Assembly: GCF_000519185.1 (NCBI RefSeq)
Contig: NZ_JAFA01000052.1
Coordinates: 1-50,704 of the forward strand
Length of the DNA stretch: 50,704 bases
Direction of reading: 5' to 3'
Source of the DNA: Paraburkholderia nodosa DSM 21604
Lineage (GTDB): Bacteria; Pseudomonadota; Gammaproteobacteria; Burkholderiales; Burkholderiaceae
The translations under genes and the position numbers were made by a program. This document shows positions 33,663 through 43,345 of this stretch, piece after piece. The notes beneath the pieces were generated by a model, which was given only the letters and a program-made list of their open reading frames with translations, did not search any database and was not told the origin of the DNA. Each line of letters opens with the position of its first letter. Position 1 is the stretch's first letter.

Positions 33663-34841
33663 TCACCGTCCGAGTATGAGTGAAACGTTGCTGCCGCCAA
33701 ACGCGAATGAGTTACTCATCACGTATTGGCGCACGCCGTTGCGCGGCAAATACCGCACGTCTTCAACCAGGTCGAGCGAGGGCAGCGCCGGGTCGGCTTC
33801 GCCGTCCCACAGATGGCGCGGCAGCGCAACGTCGTCGCGAGCGAGCGTGAGCCACGCGAGCCCCAGTTCGCTCGCGCCCGCCGCGCCGAGCGTATGGCCC
33901 GTGAGCGGCTTCGTGCCGCTCGCGGCCACGCCGTCAGGAAACACGCGCGCCATGAGGTGCGCTTCCATCTGGTCGTTCTTGATCGTGGCGGTTGCGTGCA
34001 GGTTGACGTAGCCGATCGCGGCCGCACCGATGCCCGCGTCGGCGAGCGCGGCACGCAATGCGAGTTCGCCGCCCGCGCCCTGTGGGTCGGGTGCGGAAAT
34101 ATGATGGGCGTCGCTCGACTCGCCCGCGCCCGCCAGCATCACCGGCCCCGCCTCGCGGCTCATCAGGAACACCGCCGCGCCCTCGCCGATGTTGATGCCG
34201 CGACGCTGCGCGCTCATCGGGTTGGTGCGTACGGGGCTCGTCGATTCGAGCGAGGCGAAACCTTGCAGCGTGAGTTCGCAAAGCGAATCGACGCCGCCCA
34301 CGACGACGGCATCGCACAGGTTCGCGCGCAGCAGACGGCGCGCGGCGACGAACGCCTTGGCGCTCGACGTGCATGCCGTGGAGATCGTGTACGCCGGGCC
34401 GCGTAGGTCGAGCGCCGCGGCGGCAAACGGCGCGGCCGTGCCGATCTCCATCTGGCGGTAATCGAACGTCGAAGCGGCTTTTTGCTGCAGAGGATGGGTG
34501 AACGTCATTTCCGCGGCACTGATGCCCGACGTGCTCGTACCCAGCACGACGCCGATACGGCCCGCGCCAAAGCGTTCGCGCGCGGCTTCGATGGCGCTGC
34601 GGATCTGTGCCAGCGCGGCAAGCAGAAGCCGGTTGTTGCGGCAGTCGTAGCAGGCGAGCGATGCGGGCGGCGCAACGTCGAGCGGCGCCTTCACGCTGCC
34701 CGCGAACGCCGTACCGGTGCGGGTCGCGATCGGCCCCATGCCGGGCGCCTCGCCGCGCGCGAGCGCATCGACGATCGCAGCCACGTCGTCGCCAAGCGCG
34801 TTGACCATGCCGAGCGCGTGCAAATAGACAGGGAGCGCCAT
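33663..34841 (-). CDS. apeO: Aryl polyene beta-ketoacyl-ACP synthase (ApeO-type)
   Basis: The 392-residue product is a FabB-like ketosynthase with active-site Cys157 (YTISTACTSSAKAF), catalytic His in VNLHATATIKND, and TKPLTGHTLGAAG. It directly follows the exporter (TAATG overlap) and precedes the ApeP-type dehydratase, the order seen in reference clusters. There ApeO pairs with the chain-length factor ApeC to elongate the polyene; the likely ApeC partner is at 45314-46015, at the other end of the operon. Confidence 0.87.
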   Translation of the reverse strand: MALPVYLHALGMVNALGDDVAAIVDALARGEAPGMGPIATRTGTAFAGSVKAPLDVAPPASLACYDCRNNRLLLAALAQIRSAIEAARERFGAGRIGVVLGTSTSGISAAEMTFTHPLQQKAASTFDYRQMEIGTAAPFAAAALDLRGPAYTISTACTSSAKAFVAARRLLRANLCDAVVVGGVDSLCELTLQGFASLESTSPVRTNPMSAQRRGINIGEGAAVFLMSREAGPVMLAGAGESSDAHHISAPDPQGAGGELALRAALADAGIGAAAIGYVNLHATATIKNDQMEAHLMARVFPDGVAASGTKPLTGHTLGAAGASELGLAWLTLARDDVALPRHLWDGEADPALPSLDLVEDVRYLPRNGVRQYVMSNSFAFGGSNVSLILGR

Positions 34842-37252
34842 TAGGCCTTTCTCCGTTGATTCGTGGGCATGCCGATCGGCGCGAGCATGACGGACACCAT
34901 GATGCCGAGCGACAGTGTGGCGCCGAAGCTCTTGAGCGCGGGCATCGAACTCATGCCGAGCATGCCGAACGAGAGCAGCGTGGTCGCGGCGGATAGCAGC
35001 ACACCCGTCCATACCGCGCCGCGATCGGTGGCAGCGCGCATCGCGCCTTCGCGCAGAAAGACGGCATAGTTCGCGCCCACGCCGAGCACGAGCATCAGCG
35101 CCAGCATGTTGAAGAGATTGATGCGCACGTGCGCATAGCCGAAAGCGGCGAGCGTGACGCCGATGGCGAGCCACACCGGCAGTGCAACCGAGATGGCGCC
35201 GCGCCAGCCGTAGCGGAACATCAGCAGCGCGAGCACGAGCGTGAGCGCACCCGCGAGCCAGATCGCACCGTCCTGCCGATACACGCCGAACAGCCGCGAT
35301 ACGCTCGCCGCCTTGTCGACGAAGCTCACGCCGGGCAGCGCATGCGCGACGTCGAGAAGCGCGGGCGCGTTCGCAGCGGACACGCCTTGCGGAATCACGA
35401 TCGCGGCGAATGCACCGGGCGTGCTCACGGAACGCCCGAGCCACAGGTGGCGGAACGGCTGCGACCAGGGTTCGGCAAGCCAGTCGTCCACGTGCAGCAC
35501 GGAAGCGCCCGAATGCGCCCAGGCATCTAGCCACGTTTGCGCCACCTCGTCACGAAAGCCCGCCGCGCCCAGCAATGTGCGCAAAGCGGCGGGATCGGCG
35601 AACACGTGCGCGCCGAGCAACGCGCGATCGGCCCGCTGCCGCGCTTCGGACGGCACGAACGACGTCACCGACTGCCAGCCGCTCAGCGCAGACGCGCCCG
35701 TGAGCGTGCCGAGCCGCGCGCACAACGCCTCGGTGCGCTCGAGCACGACCTCGGGCGACGTGCCGCGCACGACGAATAACTGAGCGCTGCTGTCGGCCCC
35801 CACGGCGCTCGACACCACACGCTCCTGCGCAACGAGCGCCGGGTCCCGCTGGATCAGCAGATGAATGTCGTCGTCGCTGCGCAGTTGCAGCCAGCCCGGC
35901 ACGGCAACGACCACGAGTGCGAGCGCGACGCCCCATGCGCGCCGCCCGCCGATCAGCGCTTGCCATTTCGCGAGCGAGGCCGCGGCCACCGCGAAGAGCG
36001 TTTGGGGACTGCGGCGCGCGGGCTGCGTCATGAGGCTCGGCAGCAGCCAGATGACGGAAGCGAAGGCGGTGAAGATGCCGACGATGGCAAAGCAGGCGAT
36101 CTGCCTGAGCGCCGGAAACGGCGCGAACGTCAGAATGGCGTAGCCAAGCAGGCTCGTACTGAGCGCCACCGTGAGCGCGGGCAGCACGTCGCGCGCGCCG
36201 CGCCGCGAATCCCAGCCGTGCCGCGCGCCGAGGTAGACGACGAAGTACTGAATGGAGTAATCGACCGCCTCGCCGATCAGGCTCGCGCCGAACACAAGCG
36301 TCAACAGATGCAGCTTGCCGAAGACGAGCATGGTGGCCGCGAGCGCGCACACGATGCCGAGCGCGGTGGAAACGAAACCCAGCAGGATCAGCCGCGGCGA
36401 GCGGAAGATCCAGAGCATGAGCAGCGCGATGCCTACCGCCGAAACGATGCCGATCAGATGCACGTCGCGCTCCGAGGCGCGGCGCGCAGACTCGGCATAG
36501 AACACGGCGCCCGTGCGCGCGACGGTCACATCGGGCCATGAAGCCTTGAGCGCGGCCTCGCCGTGTGCGACGGCAAGCAGCACGCCTCGCTGAACATCGG
36601 ATTCGTAGGCTGATCCAGGCAGCGTGCCGATAACGAGCACGCTCGTGGTGTTAGCGCGGTGCGCAACGAGGAAACTGTCTTCGATGGTGAGATTCGATGC
36701 CGCGAGCGGCAGCCCCGTGAGCCAGTGCTGAAGCCAGCCGAAGGGATCGTCGGCGAGCGACGTTGCGAGACCCGCGTCCGGCAGTCCATAGAGGCGCTCG
36801 GCGAGCGCTCCGCGCAGCGTTTCGATGCTCCCGGAAGCAATCGCACGGTCTTGCGCCGTGAGCAGCCCAAAGCGGTACGGCAGGTAGAAGCGCGTAATGC
36901 GGCCGAGGTCGAACGGCGGGACTTGCGCCGTCACCGAAGCGAACGCGTGACTCGCGCTCAGCACCGCGCCCAGTCGCTGCGCCGCGGCTTTCGCGTGCAC
37001 CGCGTCGCTGCTCGACACCAGCAGCACGGCGCGGTTGCCGAGCGCGCTCGCAAGCTGGTCCACGGCCTCTTCGGCCACGGGGTCGGCCTCGGTTGCCGGC
37101 AGCAGCGCGAGCAGGTTCGTCTGCAGGGGCGTCGGTCCCGCAAAGCGCCAGGCGCAATACAGCGCCGCCGCGAGGGCCAGCAGCAGCCACGCGGCGCGCA
37201 GCGTCCACTGCCGCCACGGCTGGGTTGCGGTGCGAAGCTCAGAGGAACTCAC
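34841..37252 (-). CDS. MMPL/RND-family exporter of the aryl polyene cluster
   Basis: The 803-residue product is a large inner-membrane RND-type transporter. It has an N-terminal helix (about 18-36), a periplasmic domain, a first helix bundle around 263-400 (including GEAVDYSIQYFVVYLG), a second periplasmic domain and a second bundle from about 660 (ISVALPVWLAIGVTLAAFG, LALMLVLGVGANYAVFL). These proteins are thought to move the polyene-lipid out of the inner membrane. It starts with GTG, overlapping the LolA-like stop by one base (TAGTG), so the pair is probably co-translated. Often called ApeM in reference clusters; I leave the symbol open. Confidence 0.88.
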   Translation of the reverse strand: MSSSELRTATQPWRQWTLRAAWLLLALAAALYCAWRFAGPTPLQTNLLALLPATEADPVAEEAVDQLASALGNRAVLLVSSSDAVHAKAAAQRLGAVLSASHAFASVTAQVPPFDLGRITRFYLPYRFGLLTAQDRAIASGSIETLRGALAERLYGLPDAGLATSLADDPFGWLQHWLTGLPLAASNLTIEDSFLVAHRANTTSVLVIGTLPGSAYESDVQRGVLLAVAHGEAALKASWPDVTVARTGAVFYAESARRASERDVHLIGIVSAVGIALLMLWIFRSPRLILLGFVSTALGIVCALAATMLVFGKLHLLTLVFGASLIGEAVDYSIQYFVVYLGARHGWDSRRGARDVLPALTVALSTSLLGYAILTFAPFPALRQIACFAIVGIFTAFASVIWLLPSLMTQPARRSPQTLFAVAAASLAKWQALIGGRRAWGVALALVVVAVPGWLQLRSDDDIHLLIQRDPALVAQERVVSSAVGADSSAQLFVVRGTSPEVVLERTEALCARLGTLTGASALSGWQSVTSFVPSEARQRADRALLGAHVFADPAALRTLLGAAGFRDEVAQTWLDAWAHSGASVLHVDDWLAEPWSQPFRHLWLGRSVSTPGAFAAIVIPQGVSAANAPALLDVAHALPGVSFVDKAASVSRLFGVYRQDGAIWLAGALTLVLALLMFRYGWRGAISVALPVWLAIGVTLAAFGYAHVRINLFNMLALMLVLGVGANYAVFLREGAMRAATDRGAVWTGVLLSAATTLLSFGMLGMSSMPALKSFGATLSLGIMVSVMLAPIGMPTNQRRKA

Positions 37253-37935
37253 TACGGCGTTCCGAAAAGCTTCTGGTCGGCGGGCGCCAGTTCGGACACC
37301 TGCGCGCTGCCGCTAAAGTCGTACTGCGTGACGTCGCCGTTGGCGAACGTGATGCGCAAGCTGTGCAGGAAGTCGCCGCCTTCCATCTCGATGCCGCGCA
37401 GCGCCTGCGCGATCTGCGGCTGGCGCGGCACGAGGTGCATCTGCCATTGCGAAGGCGTCCCGCGCGCCGCCACGTCGAATTGCGAGTACAGCCCGCTCAG
37501 GTCGCCGCCGAGCATCGCCCGCATCATCTTCGCGATCTCCGCCGCACCGCGCGCGCCCTGTGCACCGCCGTTCCGGGTGCGCTGATCAGGTTGAACGTTG
37601 GCATCGATCACGGTGACACCGCTGTCGCGCATGATCCACGTTTTCCTGTACGGCGTCTCGACCTGCCAGATCACGCCACGCTCGCGAAAGAACAGCAGCG
37701 AGCCCGTGCTGACGAGCGGGGCTTTCATCGCGGCAAGCGTCTGCGTTTGCGTGAAATGCGCACGCACGCCGTTCGCACGCGCGAGACGCGACGCGATCTG
37801 CGAGACGAGTGCCGCGTCGCCGGCGCTCGCGTTCGTGCTCACGGTTACAGCCGCCGTCGCGGCCCGCGCCGGCATCCACATCGACTGAAGCGCAAGCAGA
37901 GCGGCCACCGCCGCGCATCGTTTCAACGCGCCCAT
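37252..37935 (-). CDS. LolA-like outer-membrane lipid carrier of the aryl polyene cluster
   Basis: The 227-residue product has a Sec signal peptide (MGALKRCAAVAALLALQSMW, cleavage near ARA) and a LolA-type periplasmic fold: FTQTQTLAAMKAPLVSTGSL, then RERGVIWQVETPYRKT and VIDANVQ. LolA-like proteins bind a lipid in a beta-barrel groove; here the cargo is probably the polyene lipid moved from the adjacent MMPL exporter to the outer membrane. The ATG at 37935 lies 13 bp inside the thioesterase gene. Confidence 0.86.
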   Translation of the reverse strand: MGALKRCAAVAALLALQSMWMPARAATAAVTVSTNASAGDAALVSQIASRLARANGVRAHFTQTQTLAAMKAPLVSTGSLLFFRERGVIWQVETPYRKTWIMRDSGVTVIDANVQPDQRTRNGGAQGARGAAEIAKMMRAMLGGDLSGLYSQFDVAARGTPSQWQMHLVPRQPQIAQALRGIEMEGGDFLHSLRITFANGDVTQYDFSGSAQVSELAPADQKLFGTP

Positions 37936-38363
37936 GCACGCTCCAGCCTTTCGAGCACGACCGGCGGCGAGACGAACTGCAGCTCCTGCGTCGCGGCGTT
38001 CACGGCGACCTGGATCGTGTAGCCCTTCGTGAGCCGCGTGCGCGAATCGCAATCGTAGATTTCGTAGCTGATTTTCAGGCGATTTTCGTACTCGAGCAGG
38101 TGTGCGCAGACCTCGAGTTGCTGCCCGTAAACGGCGGGCCGCACATACTTTAAATGCGCTTCGACCACGGGCCAGACGTAGCCCGAGGTCTGCATCTCGC
38201 GATAGTCGTAGTCGAACTTGCGCAGCAGCGCCGCGCGGCCGAATTCGAAATACTTCAGATAGTGGCCGTGCCAGCAGACATTCATTGCGTCGACGTCATG
38301 GAACGGCACTTCCACGTTCGCACTTGCGCTCAACACCGGCGCAAGCTTGCGTGATTCGCTCAT
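37923..38363 (-). CDS. apeK: Hotdog acyl-CoA/ACP thioesterase (ApeK-type)
   Basis: A 4-hydroxybenzoyl-CoA-thioesterase-like protein of 146 residues. The N-terminal half has VPFHDVDAMNVCWHGHYLKYFEFGR, the D-x-D/N-x-x-x-W/H-x-x-Y pattern with Asp and His near the catalytic site, followed by AHLKYVRPAVYGQQLEV. It may release or edit acyl chains during polyene synthesis, as proposed for ApeK. It overlaps the ammonia-lyase gene by ATGA and the LolA-like gene by 13 bp. Confidence 0.83.
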   Translation of the reverse strand: MSESRKLAPVLSASANVEVPFHDVDAMNVCWHGHYLKYFEFGRAALLRKFDYDYREMQTSGYVWPVVEAHLKYVRPAVYGQQLEVCAHLLEYENRLKISYEIYDCDSRTRLTKGYTIQVAVNAATQELQFVSPPVVLERLERAWAR

Positions 38364-39937
38364 GGCCTGCCCTCCGCGTTCTGCGCCAGGAAGTCGCCTG
38401 TTGCGATCCGCTCCGTCATGGCGCGCAGTTCGTGTTCGAGCGCGCGGTCCTCGTCGACGAATGGCGACGTCGCGGCTACGTCTTCCATGAACGCGGCAAG
38501 CGGCTCGGGAATCACGGTCGCGGCGTTGCCGCGCAGCCGCAGGCGCGCGGCCTGCACGGTGGCGAGCGCGTGGGCGGCCGCGACCTGCTCGGTAAGTTGC
38601 AGCACGCGCAAACAGTCGCGCGCCGCGATCGTCCCCATGCTCACCTTGTCCTGATTGTGTGCCTCCGTCGAGCGGGAGAACACGCTCGCGGGCATCGTGT
38701 GCTTGAGCGCTTCCGCCGTCCACGCCGACGACGAAATCTGCACGGCCTTGAAGCCGTGATTGATCGGCGCACGCGCACTCGTCGCGCCCGTGAGATTGCG
38801 CGGCAGGTCGTTGTTGAACTTGTCGTCGACGAGTAAGGCGAGTTGCCGGTCCATCAGATCGGCAAGATTCGCCACGGCCGTCTTGAGGCCGTCCATGGCG
38901 AACGCGATATGGCCGCCGTAGAAGTTGCCGCCGTGCAGCACGCGCTCGCCGTCGGGATCGATCAGCGGATTGTCGTTGGCGCTGTTCAGTTCGTTCTCGA
39001 TGTCGCGGCGCATCCACGCGAGCGCGTCGTTCGCCACGCCGATCACGTGGGGCGCGCAGCGGATCGAATAGCGGTCCTGCAAGCGGTGACCCGGCGTGTC
39101 CGGACGGCCAGCCAGATCGGCACGGATCCAGGCCGCCGCCTCGCCCTGCCCAGCGTGCGGCTTGGCTTCGAAGATAAACGCGTCGAAATGCGCGGCGCGC
39201 CCGTCGAGCGCCACCGTGGCGAGCGCGGTGAGCCGCGCGGCCAGACGCGCGAGCTGCGCCGCGCGCGTGAACGCGAGACAGGCGAGGCCCGTCATGACCG
39301 CCGTGCCGTTCATCAGCGCGAGGCCTTCCTTGGGCGCGAGCGTGAGCGGTTCGCGGCCTAGCGCGAGCCACGCGTCGCGCGCCTCGCACGGCGCGCCGCG
39401 AAACTGCACGCCGCGCTCGCCGACCAGCGCCGCCGCGACATACGAAAGCGGCGTGAGGTCGCCGCTTGCGCCCACCGAGCCTTCGGCGGGAATACGCGGC
39501 AACACGCGATGATTGATGAGATCGGCAAGGCGTTCGAGTAGCACCGGGCGTACGCCCGAAAGCCCGAACGCCAGCGAATTCAGACGCGCGGCGATCACGG
39601 CGAGCGCCGCGGCGTCGTCGAGATACTCGCCCATGCCGCAGCCGTGATAGCGCGTGAGCTGCAGCGGCAGGGCCTCGACGAGCGCCATCGGCACGTCGAC
39701 GACGCAGGCGTCGCCGTAGCCCGTATTGACGCCGTACACGGTCGCACCGGCTTCGAGATGCCGACGCAGAAACTCCGCCCCGCGCGCGATGCGTTCGCGC
39801 CAGGCCGGGTCGTCGTTGAGCCGCACGGCGGCGCCGCCGCGCGCTACCGCCACGACGTCCTCGATCGTCAAATGGCGGCCGCCGAATACCACGGCATCCG
39901 CTTTGACGTCGGCATCCTTCAGGTCAGTTTCGGCCAT
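38360..39937 (-). CDS. HAL/PAL/TAL-family aromatic amino acid ammonia-lyase
   Basis: The 525-residue product has the MIO-forming Ala-Ser-Gly at 157-159 (EGSVGASGDLTPLSY), the NTGYG motif at 71-75, and FNNDLPRN, typical of the histidine/phenylalanine/tyrosine ammonia-lyase family. It would deaminate an aromatic amino acid to supply an aryl starter for the adenylation enzyme upstream. The two residues that set substrate choice, Ser-His in HAL, His-Leu in a well-known TAL and Phe-Leu in PAL, appear as Tyr97-His98 (TRYHGCGMG), so the substrate is open. The ATG at 39937 overlaps the upstream transferase by 14 bp. Confidence 0.9.
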   Translation of the reverse strand: MAETDLKDADVKADAVVFGGRHLTIEDVVAVARGGAAVRLNDDPAWRERIARGAEFLRRHLEAGATVYGVNTGYGDACVVDVPMALVEALPLQLTRYHGCGMGEYLDDAAALAVIAARLNSLAFGLSGVRPVLLERLADLINHRVLPRIPAEGSVGASGDLTPLSYVAAALVGERGVQFRGAPCEARDAWLALGREPLTLAPKEGLALMNGTAVMTGLACLAFTRAAQLARLAARLTALATVALDGRAAHFDAFIFEAKPHAGQGEAAAWIRADLAGRPDTPGHRLQDRYSIRCAPHVIGVANDALAWMRRDIENELNSANDNPLIDPDGERVLHGGNFYGGHIAFAMDGLKTAVANLADLMDRQLALLVDDKFNNDLPRNLTGATSARAPINHGFKAVQISSSAWTAEALKHTMPASVFSRSTEAHNQDKVSMGTIAARDCLRVLQLTEQVAAAHALATVQAARLRLRGNAATVIPEPLAAFMEDVAATSPFVDEDRALEHELRAMTERIATGDFLAQNAEGRP

Positions 39938-41633
39938 CCGCACCCCCACTGGGGCGCGCCCAGAAATCGTAGAAGTTGAACCATTGGTAAGGCGCCTTGC
40001 GGCAATAGTGTTCGAGGCGCGACGCAAAGCGCTGCGCCCATGCCGCTATATGCTCGGCGCGGCCCCGCCGCGGCAAATCGATGCGCTCGGCAAACGGCTC
40101 GAAGTAGAGCCGGTAGCCCGTGCGCTCTTTCAGGCAGAACAACAGATAAACGGGGCACGCGAGCGCGTGCGCCAATACATAGGGCCCCTGAGCAAACGCG
40201 GCTGTCTCGCCGAGGAATTGCGCTTCGGTGGTACGGCCGGTTTCGCGCGCGGGCGTGCGGTCGCCGACGATGACGAGCAGCTCGCCGCGCTCGATGCGCT
40301 CCTGCATCATCAGCGCCGTTTGCGGGCCGAAGTCGCTCACCGGCACGAGATGCTGCGCGAAATCGTGGTGTGCGGTGGACAGCACGCTGTTGAAGCGTTT
40401 CGCGTGCTCCGTGTAGACGATGGCCGTCACCTTCGTTTGCGCGCCGCGCACGGCCAGCGCCCGCGCCATTTCGAGGTTGCCGTGGTGCGAGCCGATCACG
40501 AGCGCGCCGCGACCGCTCGCGATCAACGCGTCGAACGCGCGTGGGTCGTCGATCTCCACGTCGGTCTGATCGACGCGGCCTGTCCAGGCGGCCAGCTTGT
40601 CGAAGCCCGATTGCGCGAACGAGAGCATATGGCGGTAGGCCGTGAACCAGCCGGGGCGCGGCGTCTCGCGTTCCGGCGAACACTGCTGCAGCCGGTCGAA
40701 ATAGCGCCGCGAGGCGTCGCGCGCGGGACGGCCCGTCACCAGGAAGTAAGCGACGATGGGGTGCAGCCAGAGCGCGGTGAAGCGCCGCCCGAACAGGCCG
40801 CAGCTCCAGGCGAGCAGCGCCATGCCGAGCCGGCTGCCGCGTTCGGCCGTGCGCCACCACGGGTCGTTGCCATCGCCCGCATCCGTGCGCCGCGGCAGGA
40901 CCTTGTGCGCGAGCAGCAGCGGCAGACGTGCGAGCATGCCCGCGACGAGCCGCGTATGGCTGCGGCTGATGCGCACGTTGTCCCACAGCACGTCGAAATG
41001 CGAGACGCCATCGGCCGCATAGGTGACGGCGGTCGGAATCGAGACGAACGCCACGCGCCGCCAGTGCAGGCGCACGAGAATCTCGATGTCGAAGTCCATG
41101 CGCTCGGGCAGCTTCACGCTGTCGATCAGCGCGCACGCGAGGTCGAGCGGATAGAGGCGGAAGCCGCACATCGAATCGCGAATCGTGAACGAAAGCGTCT
41201 CGATCCAGACCCACACATGGGTCAGATAGCGCCCGTAGAGACGCGCTTTCGGCACGCTCTCGTCGTAGACGGGCTGGCCGATCACGACCGCGCGCGGATT
41301 CGCCTGCGCGGCGGCGAGAAAGCGCGGGACGTCCCCGGCGTCGTGCTGGCCGTCGGCGTCGATCTGCAGCGCGTGCGTATAGCCCGCGTCGCGCGCGGCG
41401 CGCAGCCCCGCCATCACCGCCGCGCCCTTGCCGCCGTTCACGGGCAGGCGCCGCAGCGTAAGCTTGCCGGCGTAGCGCCGCGCGAGGTCCGCCAGCACCT
41501 GCTGGGTGGCGTCGTCGCTGCCATCGTCCACGACGATGAGCGGCAGGCCGTGGACGATCAGGTTCGCCACGGTGCCGCCGATCGCGTCCTTGTGGTTGTA
41601 GATCGGAATGACGATACAGGCCGCGAGGCTCAT
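39924..41633 (-). CDS. apeJ: Glycosyltransferase family 2 / lauroyl-type acyltransferase fusion (ApeJ-type)
   Basis: The 569-residue product joins two domains. The N-terminal GT2 domain (about 1-235) has PIYNHKDAIGG, VDDGSDDATQ and the metal-binding DADGQHDAGD. The C-terminal part (about 260-560) is an LpxL/HtrB-like acyltransferase with an H-x4-E motif (GSHHGNLE) and the later EAQFLGETAAFAQGP. Such a fusion is called ApeJ in reference clusters and is thought to attach sugar and acyl or polyene groups to a membrane lipid. It overlaps the adenylation-dehydratase gene by ATGA. Confidence 0.87.
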   Translation of the reverse strand: MSLAACIVIPIYNHKDAIGGTVANLIVHGLPLIVVDDGSDDATQQVLADLARRYAGKLTLRRLPVNGGKGAAVMAGLRAARDAGYTHALQIDADGQHDAGDVPRFLAAAQANPRAVVIGQPVYDESVPKARLYGRYLTHVWVWIETLSFTIRDSMCGFRLYPLDLACALIDSVKLPERMDFDIEILVRLHWRRVAFVSIPTAVTYAADGVSHFDVLWDNVRISRSHTRLVAGMLARLPLLLAHKVLPRRTDAGDGNDPWWRTAERGSRLGMALLAWSCGLFGRRFTALWLHPIVAYFLVTGRPARDASRRYFDRLQQCSPERETPRPGWFTAYRHMLSFAQSGFDKLAAWTGRVDQTDVEIDDPRAFDALIASGRGALVIGSHHGNLEMARALAVRGAQTKVTAIVYTEHAKRFNSVLSTAHHDFAQHLVPVSDFGPQTALMMQERIERGELLVIVGDRTPARETGRTTEAQFLGETAAFAQGPYVLAHALACPVYLLFCLKERTGYRLYFEPFAERIDLPRRGRAEHIAAWAQRFASRLEHYCRKAPYQWFNFYDFWARPSGGADGRN

Positions 41634-43345
41634 GCGGGCTCCCTGTATACGAAGGCGCCGGACGCGCAGTCGCGTTCGCCGACGCGCCACGCGAACGCCA
41701 CGCGCCGGCGCGCGGCGTCGTGCTTGAGCACGAGCTTGAGCAGCGCACCCGGCGGTACCGGCATGGTGAATTTCAGTTGATCGATCGAGGCGAGCGCGCG
41801 CACGCCGGGCACCCAGTCGCGCGCGAAGCGCATCGCCCAGTCGACCTGCACGACGCCAGGCAGAATCGGCAGGCCCGGAAAGTGGCCCGCGAAATGAACG
41901 AGCGTGTGCGGCACTCGCAATTCGAATGTCCGCCCTTCCGCGTCGTCCCATTGCGCGAGCAACTCGAACCCTTCTTCGCTGGCCGCGAACGCGCGGGCGA
42001 CTGCCTGCGCCTGAATCTTGCCGCGCGAGTCGACTGGCAGCGCGCAATGAATGCGCCAGTGGCGCGGCAGAACGACCGCGTCGAACCAGGCGGCGAGATG
42101 GCGGCGCAACGCCTTGAGGAGCAGAACGCGGCCATCGCGGCGCAGCGTTTCGCGGCCCTCTGCGGTGAGCACCACGAGCGCGCCTATGCGCTCGCGCGAG
42201 CCGCCTTCGAGCAGCACGGTCCTCACTTCCGCGACGCCGGGATGCAGCAGCAGCTTGCTCTCCATCTCGCTGAGCGACACACGCTTGCCGTCGAGCTTGA
42301 CCACGCGGTCGAGACGCCCTTGCAGCACGAAGCGGCCGTGCTCGTCGAACGCGGCCTTGTCGTCGGTGCGATGCCAGCCGTCGTGGCCGAGATGCGGCGA
42401 GCGCACTTCGAGCGCACCGCCCTGTTCCGCTGCGCCCGCGCGCGCGGCGATGCCCGGCATGGGCGTCCACGCTTGCATTTCGTTTTGTCTGCGCCAGGCG
42501 ATGCCGCCCGTCTCCGTGCTGCCGTAGATCTCCAGCGGCGCGGCACCGAACGTGGCGGCGTATTGCTGCGCGGTGTCGAGCGGCAGCGGGCCGCCCGACG
42601 AGAAGAACGCGCGCGGCTGCGGACCGAGCGTCGCGAAGCCCGGCAGATCGGGCCAGCGCGAGAGCTGCGCAGGCGTCGAGACGACAACGGTCGCGCCGCA
42701 CTGCGCCGAACATTCGGCAATCCGCGCCTGCAATTGCGCCGGGTCGGCACAGGTCGCGCGGGCGAACGGCCTTCCCGCGGCCAGTGGCCAGAAGACGCGG
42801 AACAGCAGCCCGTAGATGTGGTGATGCGGCACGCTCGCGAGCACGGCCGCGTCGCCCAGCAGCGTGCCCCACGCGGCTTCCAGCGTATGCACTTCGGCGT
42901 CGAACTGCGCGAGCGTCTTGTGTACGGGCTTCGGCGTGCCGCTGCTGCCGGACGTGAAGAGCGTGAGCATCGCATTCGCGTCGATCGCCATGCCGAGGTC
43001 GACAGGCTGAACCGCAGCCGTATCGGCACACCACCCGGCAAGCTCGTTTTCGTCCAGCACCGCGTCGTACGCGTCGCTCAGTTCGGCGAGATAGCCCGGC
43101 GTCGCGTTCGCCGGAATCACGGGCACCTTGCCGGCCGCAAGCAGTCCGAACAAAGCACAGGCGAACAGATACGGGTCGTCGCTCCATAGCGCGAAGCGCC
43201 GGCCCGGCCGCGTGCGCAGGCGCGCGGCCATGCCCAGCACATGCGCACGGAACGTAGCGAAATCCGTCACGTTCGCGCCATCGACGCAAACCACGCTACG
43301 CGGCGCGCGGCAACGCGTCACGAGAAGCTCGTGCAATGCGATCAC
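41630..43345 (-). CDS. Aryl adenylation (AMP-ligase) and hotdog dehydratase fusion (ApeH-ApeI-like)
   Basis: The 571-residue product contains a full acyl-AMP ligase domain: LFTSGSSGTPKPVHKT (P-loop), IYGSTETGGIAW, WHRTDDKAAFDEHGRF and VKLDGKRVS. A hotdog domain of roughly 100 residues is fused at the C-terminus (from about 465; HFAGHFPGLPILPGVVQVD), resembling the dehydratase ApeI. In reference clusters these are separate proteins: ApeH loads the aromatic acid on an ACP, and ApeI pairs with ApeP. The GTG at 43345 is chosen because GGGAGG lies four bases upstream and it overlaps the preceding stop (GTGA); an ATG at 43384 lacks a site. Confidence 0.87.
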   Translation of the reverse strand: MIALHELLVTRCRAPRSVVCVDGANVTDFATFRAHVLGMAARLRTRPGRRFALWSDDPYLFACALFGLLAAGKVPVIPANATPGYLAELSDAYDAVLDENELAGWCADTAAVQPVDLGMAIDANAMLTLFTSGSSGTPKPVHKTLAQFDAEVHTLEAAWGTLLGDAAVLASVPHHHIYGLLFRVFWPLAAGRPFARATCADPAQLQARIAECSAQCGATVVVSTPAQLSRWPDLPGFATLGPQPRAFFSSGGPLPLDTAQQYAATFGAAPLEIYGSTETGGIAWRRQNEMQAWTPMPGIAARAGAAEQGGALEVRSPHLGHDGWHRTDDKAAFDEHGRFVLQGRLDRVVKLDGKRVSLSEMESKLLLHPGVAEVRTVLLEGGSRERIGALVVLTAEGRETLRRDGRVLLLKALRRHLAAWFDAVVLPRHWRIHCALPVDSRGKIQAQAVARAFAASEEGFELLAQWDDAEGRTFELRVPHTLVHFAGHFPGLPILPGVVQVDWAMRFARDWVPGVRALASIDQLKFTMPVPPGALLKLVLKHDAARRRVAFAWRVGERDCASGAFVYREPA

